A model generated the notes under the pieces. That model was not told where the DNA came from, did not search any database, and saw only the letters and a list, made by a program, of their open reading frames with translations. From Patiria miniata (Eukaryota; Echinodermata; Asteroidea; Valvatida; Asterinidae): a stretch of 64,000 nucleotides of DNA. The stretch covers positions 14,919,606 to 14,983,605 of the forward strand of contig NW_024037064.1 of assembly GCF_015706575.1 (NCBI RefSeq), in the 5' to 3' direction. Positions 58,501-64,000 of the stretch are shown one piece after another; the first letter of the stretch is position 1, and the number at the start of each line of letters is the position of its first letter. Both the position numbers and the translations under genes were made by a program.

Positions 58501-59009
58501 AAAGGTGGACAAAAGCTGCCGCAACTCCGCGGCTCCCAAACCACACGAAGTAGCAGCAGAACCGCGACGGTCCAAATGGATGTCCAAAACACAATTAAAA
58601 TCGCCACACAAAATAATTGGATGATTGCCTCTCAAATGAGAGGCCAGATTAGAAAAGAAAAGACGACGGGCTCCAGGGTCCGTGGGAGCGTAAACTACAC
58701 AGAGATTAACACTACCCCGTGACCCTGGAGGGTACCGCTAATAATACGACCCTCAGTATCCACTGAAGAATCGAAAAAACGTAAAGGACTACGCCTAGGA
58801 ATAAGAATTACAGTACCAGAGGAGAAAGATGTGCCAAAACTGGCAAACATCTCTCCCCTCCATTCTGCACTCCATAAAGCCAAATCTGCAGGGGTGATAT
58901 GACATTCCTGCAGGCAGGATATGTCATAATGATGACAAAACTGAAAAATGCGTTTTCTTTTCAGGGAATCACGCATTCCATTAACATTCAATGAAATAAT
59001 GGAAATCAT
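55567..59009 (-). pseudogene. Keno-5 ORF2, one frameshift
   Basis: Starts at MISIISLNVNGMRD by alignment with Keno-1; an in-frame Met 16 codons upstream (59057) is possible. The first frame ends at 58695 after ISGTLQG, and the matching sequence continues in another frame (…NLCVVYAPTDP), so a small indel lies near 58715-58725, in the endonuclease domain. After it the frame is open to 55567 with GDFNCVL, SDHD, SLDQQKAFD, RQGCPLSPLLY and YADD. Close in length to the other ORF2 proteins. Confidence 0.88.
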
Positions 59010-59076
59010 TGAAATAAATACAAGAAAGGAAAAGAAACAGACTGATGAAGGCGTCATTTTGCCTAGAAAAAAATAC

Positions 59077-60654
59077 TCAATACTTCAAATAGGACCTAAG
59101 GTCCGCCGATCCGGCATCCAAAACGAAATGTGCATGTTCCTGGATCAGGTGGCTAAACCAGTCATAAGAAGACCGGGTGGTCTTGTCACAGCGGGGACAC
59201 TTGAATTCCACAGGGGACTTATCCTGATGGACTGTCACCCTGTGGCTATTAAGCTCAGACCAAGCCTGGAAAACCTCCTTGCAAGCAGGAACGCTGCAAG
59301 GGATCAAATTTTCTTGGATCCCAGGAAGCTTAAGACTTTTAAGTTTAAGTCTGGCTTTCCTTACTACGGCAACGGTAGGTCCTTTAAGAACCTCCTGTGG
59401 GGCATCAGGGGTCTCGCTACATGTTTCCATGCCCTCAGAGCCCGAGCCGGAAAGTTCCTTCTCGGAAGCAATGCGGAGCACGGGCGTCAGTGAAGGAGGA
59501 GAACTTTTTTTGTGTTGTACTTCCTCATCCGAAGATGAGGAAGAAATTACACGCCTCTTTCTGTTACTTGGTCTTTTCCTGCTGGAACCAGCAGGAACCT
59601 TTGGGATTTTTCGCTGGCGTTCCAGCAGAAAAGTGTTGCACTCAGGCTCACTGCAAACAATTTGCGGCGGGCCGTTAACATTAGTGCAATCAGCACAAGA
59701 AAGAACAGTGATTTTCCTGTGACCGATGGGGCAGTCACAGGAAATACATAAAGCATCAACCCCGTAGGGTCCAACCTGCGTATTGCAGGAACTACACCGC
59801 ACCTTCGGACGGCTAGACAAGCCGTCCTCCGGCGCGGTGCTGTTAAGCTTAGTGGGTGGGGTCTCCCCTACGGTTGACGAGCTAGATGGAGATGCATCAG
59901 AGGCAGCAGCCTGGGACTCAGGCTCGGCAGGAGTCGACGAAGTCGTCTCCTCCCGCACCACCTGAGCCCAGGTGCGTTTAGGAACTACTTTGTTTGCAAA
60001 GGAGTTAGGGCACATCTTAAAGTTGTGCCCCTCCTCCCCGCAAACAGTACAGACAACTCGGTTGGGGCACGAGGAAGCCACGTGCCCCACACCAAGGCAC
60101 TTATAGCACTTTTCCTGCTTACAGGAATTAGCAAAATGGCCCTGCTGGCCACACTTTGCACAAGTCCTGGGCTGTCCAATGTAGGACACCCAGGCATTTC
60201 TATTACCAATCCGCATAACGGACGGTATGTTTTTCTTGATCCTCATACGGTACTGCCTAGTACCGTTGAAGATCGTAGGCTCTCCAGCGTGGGTACAAAA
60301 CCGACCCTGGAGAACCTCGCCATAGGCACTCAGCAAACGACGAACAATATTGTCGTCGATGCTAAGACAAACATAGTGCATCGTCACAATGGCAATGCCA
60401 TCAAAAGCAATCACCTGACATCCGGGGATGGATGTCAGGGACGGTTGATACGTCTTCGCCAGTTCTGGCGTCTTGAACACAACATCGAATCGATGCCCTG
60501 GCAAAGGCTGGACAGCCGACAGGTGGTCCTTGGCCACAATTCCCAACTTACTAAATTCCGAAAAAACTAGTTTCGGCGTAACTTCGCCGCCGAACCGCAG
60601 CTCGACGGCGCACTCTTTATATCGGAGAGATGGCATCTTGCCTATCTCCGACAA
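59077..60654 (-). CDS. Keno-5 ORF1 with extra C2H2 zinc fingers
   Basis: 525 residues, open. Three CCHC knuckles (CAKCGQQGHFANSC, CYKCLGVGHVASSC, CTVCGEEGHNFKMC) and the same Cys-rich cluster as the other Kenos. The C-terminus then has two C2H2 fingers not seen in Keno-1 or Keno-4a: CX4CX12HX4H at about 453-476 and CX2CX12HX4H at about 486-507. They could bind nucleic acid and help target U2, which is inference. Confidence 0.9.
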   Translation of the reverse strand: MSEIGKMPSLRYKECAVELRFGGEVTPKLVFSEFSKLGIVAKDHLSAVQPLPGHRFDVVFKTPELAKTYQPSLTSIPGCQVIAFDGIAIVTMHYVCLSIDDNIVRRLLSAYGEVLQGRFCTHAGEPTIFNGTRQYRMRIKKNIPSVMRIGNRNAWVSYIGQPRTCAKCGQQGHFANSCKQEKCYKCLGVGHVASSCPNRVVCTVCGEEGHNFKMCPNSFANKVVPKRTWAQVVREETTSSTPAEPESQAAASDASPSSSSTVGETPPTKLNSTAPEDGLSSRPKVRCSSCNTQVGPYGVDALCISCDCPIGHRKITVLSCADCTNVNGPPQIVCSEPECNTFLLERQRKIPKVPAGSSRKRPSNRKRRVISSSSSDEEVQHKKSSPPSLTPVLRIASEKELSGSGSEGMETCSETPDAPQEVLKGPTVAVVRKARLKLKSLKLPGIQENLIPCSVPACKEVFQAWSELNSHRVTVHQDKSPVEFKCPRCDKTTRSSYDWFSHLIQEHAHFVLDAGSADLRSYLKY

Positions 60655-61200
60655 GGAAACAAAAAACGAAGGAAAACAAATGCACAGGCCGGTAAATACT
60701 CCTGGTAAAACACCGACCAGTTACCAAAATGATTACTGCAGGATGCAACTGCCACCCTGCAGCAAAAAGAAAAAAGGGACGGTCAGCAAATTGCTGATCA
60801 GTGAGGTATTTAAATATACAAGTGCAAAATGCACAGAGCCTATATATACAAAATGGCGTAAAAGGCAAGGCTTTTTGCCTTTACGCTTAGACAAAAAACA
60901 ACAAGAACACAAAATCCCGTAGAGTTACGCACACGAATGCTGTTACGCAACACCACGGGTAACTGAATCAGAAGAAAGGAAAGGCCGTGCACTGCCCGGC
61001 GTGAACAAAAGAAGAGCTGAACAAAGGAATACACTGGCTAATACTGTACTGTGTGTTCAGCCAGCTACAAAAACCCACCCCAAAACCCTCAAAAATACAC
61101 CCAAAATCCAACAAATTTCAAACGAAAAGTAGACAGACTTCGTCTATGAAATAACCAAAACCCCTGGTAAAAAATTTAACTTTAGAAAAGCTCTGAAGAT
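60655..61200 (-). repeat. Keno-5 5' UTR hairpin chain
   Basis: Serial inverted repeats include GCAGG-ATGCAACTGCCAC-CCTGC (60738-60760), GGTCAGCAAATTGCTGATC near 60781-60799, AAGGCAAGGCTTTTTGCCTT near 60866-60885 and AGACAGACTTCGTCT near 61131-61145. They correspond in order to the Keno-1 hairpins despite different bases. Confidence 0.65.
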
Positions 61201-61241
61201 TTACTACGCTTCAAGAAAACACGGAGCTTCGGGAAGTCGTG

Positions 61242-61271
61242 ATGATCTTAGCCAAAAGGCCGAGAAGCGAT
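61242..61271 (-). ncRNA. U2 snRNA gene copy 5, 5' part (nt 1-30)
   Basis: U2 nt 1-30 only, start at 61271; it stops at GATCAT, before the branch-site-pairing GTAGTA. Confidence 0.94.
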
Positions 61272-61772
61272 AACGATTAATATTAAAACAATAGCGCGGA
61301 AAGGGATTATTCGTCTTGAAATACTGTTTGCTATTGTTCTTCTTATTATTTATTTTTGCCTTTTTTTGTTTCCTGGTGTGAAAACAAAAAAAAGACTCCT
61401 GCGCGTCCACCGCAACTCAACGAAACCAGGGGAGAGAGAGATGAGCAAGAAATCTCCGGCTTTCTCAGATTAACAGAGACATATACATTCTTAAAAATAT
61501 TTCTATCATGCATTTTCATACACCTCGATCATATTTCACCCAAAATCTTGTTGAAAAAATTAATCCAGACAAAAAATGGGATCAATGCATCAGTGAGCGA
61601 GAGCGTCGGCACTAAATGCCGTACGTACGATGTACCGGGACAAGCATATCAATAGATGGCGCCCTTCAACACTCCCGGTCATCGCGCCTCGGCGTTTCCC
61701 ATCTGGGTATTTCTCAGGCCCTGCCAATGGGTCCCACATTAGGGGCGGGGAAATACTTCAGTTTGTCAGTAA

Positions 61773-61844
61773 GCTCCGTGGCCGAGTGGTTAGAGAGCAC
61801 ATGTAGAAAGTAATAGACCGTGGGTTCGAGTCCCAGCCTGCCGC
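61773..61844 (+). pseudogene. tRNA-like pseudogene, copy 5
   Basis: Same element as copy 1. Confidence 0.58.
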
Positions 61845-62418
61845 TTTCCTTTAATTGCTTGGTTATTGTTTTTTGTTTTGTTATTTTTTCACTTACTTAT
61901 TTCCCCTTTTTGTAATAATTACTATTTTATTTCATTGATTTATTGTTTATTTCGTCATGAAGTTATAAGAAGAAAATTCGAAAGAAAAGAAAACATTCGT
62001 CATACCGTTTTCATTTGCGCTTATAATACTTATGTATCAATATCAATGCGGTCCCGCGGGGAGTTAATTGAAGAGAGAAAGAAAGAAAAGAAACAAACGG
62101 GAAACAAATGTCAACGCACCATTATTTGTCCATTTTTGTAACCTTTGGTGAATAAGTCATTCACATTCTACATGAGGCAACATTTAAGACAATACATATA
62201 CATACATGTATGGCTAATGTACTCAGCCGGCCGGCCGGTCACATACGCAGTGCGTAAAATTTTGCATAATGCTTAAGTTAAAGGACACAGTGGGAATTCT
62301 ATCTGGAACAGTGTTCTATTGTTTATAAAAAAAATTAGAGAAATTGATTTCGGCTATGAGTGAAGGTAGAGGTGGAGTTAGACAGGCAGCGACAAATCTC
62401 TTTTTTGAAGATTGTGGT

Positions 62419-62434
62419 GGCTCTGAAAAGAGCC
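62419..62434 (-). terminator. H2A-5 histone 3' hairpin
   Basis: Canonical hairpin. Confidence 0.93.
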
Positions 62435-62469
62435 TTTTGGGTTTGTGGATGCAAAGTAAGTTCTTTTCT

Positions 62470-62847
62470 TTACTTTGACACTTTGGCGGTCTTCTTGGGC
62501 AGAAGAACTTGCTGGATGTTGGGAAGGACACCACCCTGCGCGATGGTAACTCCGCTCATCAACTTGTTCAACTCCTCGTCGTTGCGTATAGCAAGCTGCA
62601 GATGGCGGGGATTAATTCTCGTCTTCTTGTTGTCTCGTGCAGCGTTTCCGGCCAGTTCCAAGATCTCCGCGGTAAGGTACTCCATCACTGCCGCAAGGTA
62701 GACCGGTGCACCGGCACCGACACGCTGGGCGTAGTTGCCCTTACGCAGAAATCTGTGAACACGACCCACGGGGAACTGGAGTCCCGCCCTGGAGGACCTG
62801 CTCTTGGCCTTGCTTCTTGCTTTGCCGCTCTTTCCTCGCCCAGTCAT
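62470..62847 (-). CDS. Histone H2A, copy 5
   Basis: Complete 125-residue H2A with intact promoter elements. Confidence 0.97.
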   Translation of the reverse strand: MTGRGKSGKARSKAKSRSSRAGLQFPVGRVHRFLRKGNYAQRVGAGAPVYLAAVMEYLTAEILELAGNAARDNKKTRINPRHLQLAIRNDEELNKLMSGVTIAQGGVLPNIQQVLLPKKTAKVSK

Positions 62848-63592
62848 CTTGACAGTATAGTGACAGAAGATGAATGTACTCTGCAGTAAAGGTGGTGTGT
62901 GAATGAACCCACTTGGAAAACACGACACTAGTTATAGCGTTCTGGTGGATTGGCTGAAGCGTGCCAAGTAGCCAATCACGCGACACGGGCGTGCCCGTCG
63001 CACGGTTGGGTGCACCGCATCCATTTTGGACGCGGGGGACGAGGGAACAAAAAATTACAACTGTGTCATCGTCGTTCAAAGTAATGGAATCACTAGATAA
63101 AACACAGAAACATGCAGCATTCTTACCTCCATTTTAAGACGTTTTATTGTTATTCCGCCGAAGAAGTCCCATGATCTTTCGACCAGCCTCCGCACAATGG
63201 CAGTGATTCGTTGCTCTCACGCGGCGGTTAAAACTGGCCTCGGTTTCTTGCTAGATATTTGTAACATCCCACAGACGAAATCCTAATTTATTTTTTAATA
63301 GTAACCCACTCAACAAAATGCAAGCACTCGTCCGGAGATTGAAAGAAATGACCAATTGACAAAGGCTGTGGCATAAATTAAATTATGTGTTTACGACGAC
63401 GACAAGACTCAGGGATTAACTTTAATCGCATTACCTCCCCTCGCCTCACGAAGGGTAAAAGAATATTAAAAAAAAGAGAGAGAGAGTGAAAGGGACACAA
63501 CAGAATAAAAAAAAGGTTAGTTGTAAAACCTAAGAAATGGGCTGATCGGGCGAACTGAGCTGACTGGCAAATCTCTTTTTGGAAACTGTGTT

Positions 63593-63608
63593 GGCTCTGA
63601 AAAGAGCC
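63593..63608 (-). terminator. H2B-6 histone 3' hairpin
   Basis: Canonical hairpin. Confidence 0.93.
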
Positions 63609-63634
63609 GTTTGGTTTTGAAGCCTTCAAAATTT

Positions 63635-64000
63635 CTATTTTGAAGTCGTGTACTTGGTGACGGCCTTGGTGCCTTCGCTGACTGCATGCTTAGCAAGCTC
63701 CCCGGGAAGAAGTAGGCGTACTGCTGTCTGCACTTCACGGCTTGTGATGGTGGACTTCTTGTTGTAGAGAGCGAGGCGAGAAGATTCGCTGGCGATGCGC
63801 TCAAACACGTCGTTGACAAAGCTGTTCATGATGCTCATTGCCTTGCTCGAGATTCCGGTGTCGGGGTGCACCTGTTTCATCACTTTGTAGATGTAGATGC
63901 CGTAGCTCTCCTTGCGACGCCGGTGCCTCTTTTTGTTGGCGCTAACCGGACCCTTAGTATTTCCGGCCTTCTTCTGACCTTTTCCGCTAACTTTGGGAGC
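63635..64000 (-). CDS. Histone H2B, copy 6, cut by the window end
   Basis: All codons but the start Met are visible; the ATG would lie at 64001-64003. The protein matches the other intact copies as far as seen. Confidence 0.95.
   Translation of the reverse strand, partial: APKVSGKGQKKAGNTKGPVSANKKRHRRRKESYGIYIYKVMKQVHPDTGISSKAMSIMNSFVNDVFERIASESSRLALYNKKSTITSREVQTAVRLLLPGELAKHAVSEGTKAVTKYTTSK

Larger units (their letters stand above)
55070..61241 (-). mobile_element. Keno-5, third Keno subfamily, independent insertion
   Basis: A 6,172-bp element at the same U2 site as the others. Its 3' junction is the same, but the 5' junction is not: U2 nt 1-30 lie directly against the element, so there is no 19-bp duplication and nt 31-33 (GTG) are missing. 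The 5' terminal sequence (CACGACTTCCCGAAGCTCCGTG) aligns with the Keno-1 start, so it is close to full length. ORF1 is open; ORF2 has one frameshift. Confidence 0.87.

Overview
The window is animal nuclear DNA. The clearest evidence is intronless, replication-dependent core histone genes (H2A, H2B, H3, H4), each ending in the histone mRNA 3' hairpin GGCTCTTTTCAGAGCC followed by a purine-rich downstream element. An echinoderm or a close relative is the best guess, but only a guess: H4 has Cys at residue 73 (as in sea urchins and starfish), H2B resembles starfish H2B as I remember it, and the presumed cap sites fit the sea-urchin histone cap motif (C)ATTC(A/G). I cannot name the species.

Layout. 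(1) Positions 1 to about 6578 are part of an old Polinton/Maverick virus-like element (packaging ATPase, integrase with chromodomain, capsid proteins, cysteine protease, small ORFs). A 424-bp non-autonomous DNA transposon is inserted in it. (2) From about 6579 to the end is a tandem array. Each unit, read left to right, holds H2B, H3, H4, a U2 snRNA gene, a tRNA-like pseudogene and H2A. All are on the minus strand except the tRNA-like element. No H1 gene is visible. Without inserted elements, the unit is 5,563 bp by coordinate arithmetic.

(3) All five U2 loci are split at the same place by a site-specific non-LTR retrotransposon of the Keno type (Tx1 clade, L1 superfamily), always in the U2 orientation. 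Keno-1 (9693..16045) has both ORFs open. Keno-2 has one frameshift in ORF2. Keno-3 has a nonsense codon and a large 3' deletion. Keno-4 is a composite: a second subfamily (4a, both ORFs open) joined to the ORF1/5' end of the first (4b). Keno-5 is a third subfamily with one ORF2 frameshift, extra C2H2 fingers in ORF1 and a different 5' junction. The insertion site lies in the branch-site-pairing part of U2, so no U2 gene in this window is intact.

(4) The units are nearly identical, but several histone copies are damaged: H4-1 (81-bp in-frame deletion), H3-1 (Gly44Arg), H2B-1 (3' hairpin lost at the Polinton border), H2A-2/H2B-3 (876-bp deletion), H4-3 (608-bp deletion) and U2-3/Keno-3 (1,513-bp deletion). 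Most junctions show 3-5 bp of microhomology. Complete-looking histone copies are H2B-2, -4, -5 (and -6, which runs off the end), H3-2 to -5, H4-2, -4, -5, and H2A-1, -3, -4, -5.

The most interesting system here is a histone/U2 tandem repeat colonised at every U2 copy by three Keno subfamilies. Their untranslated regions are chains of small hairpins whose stems change while pairing is kept.
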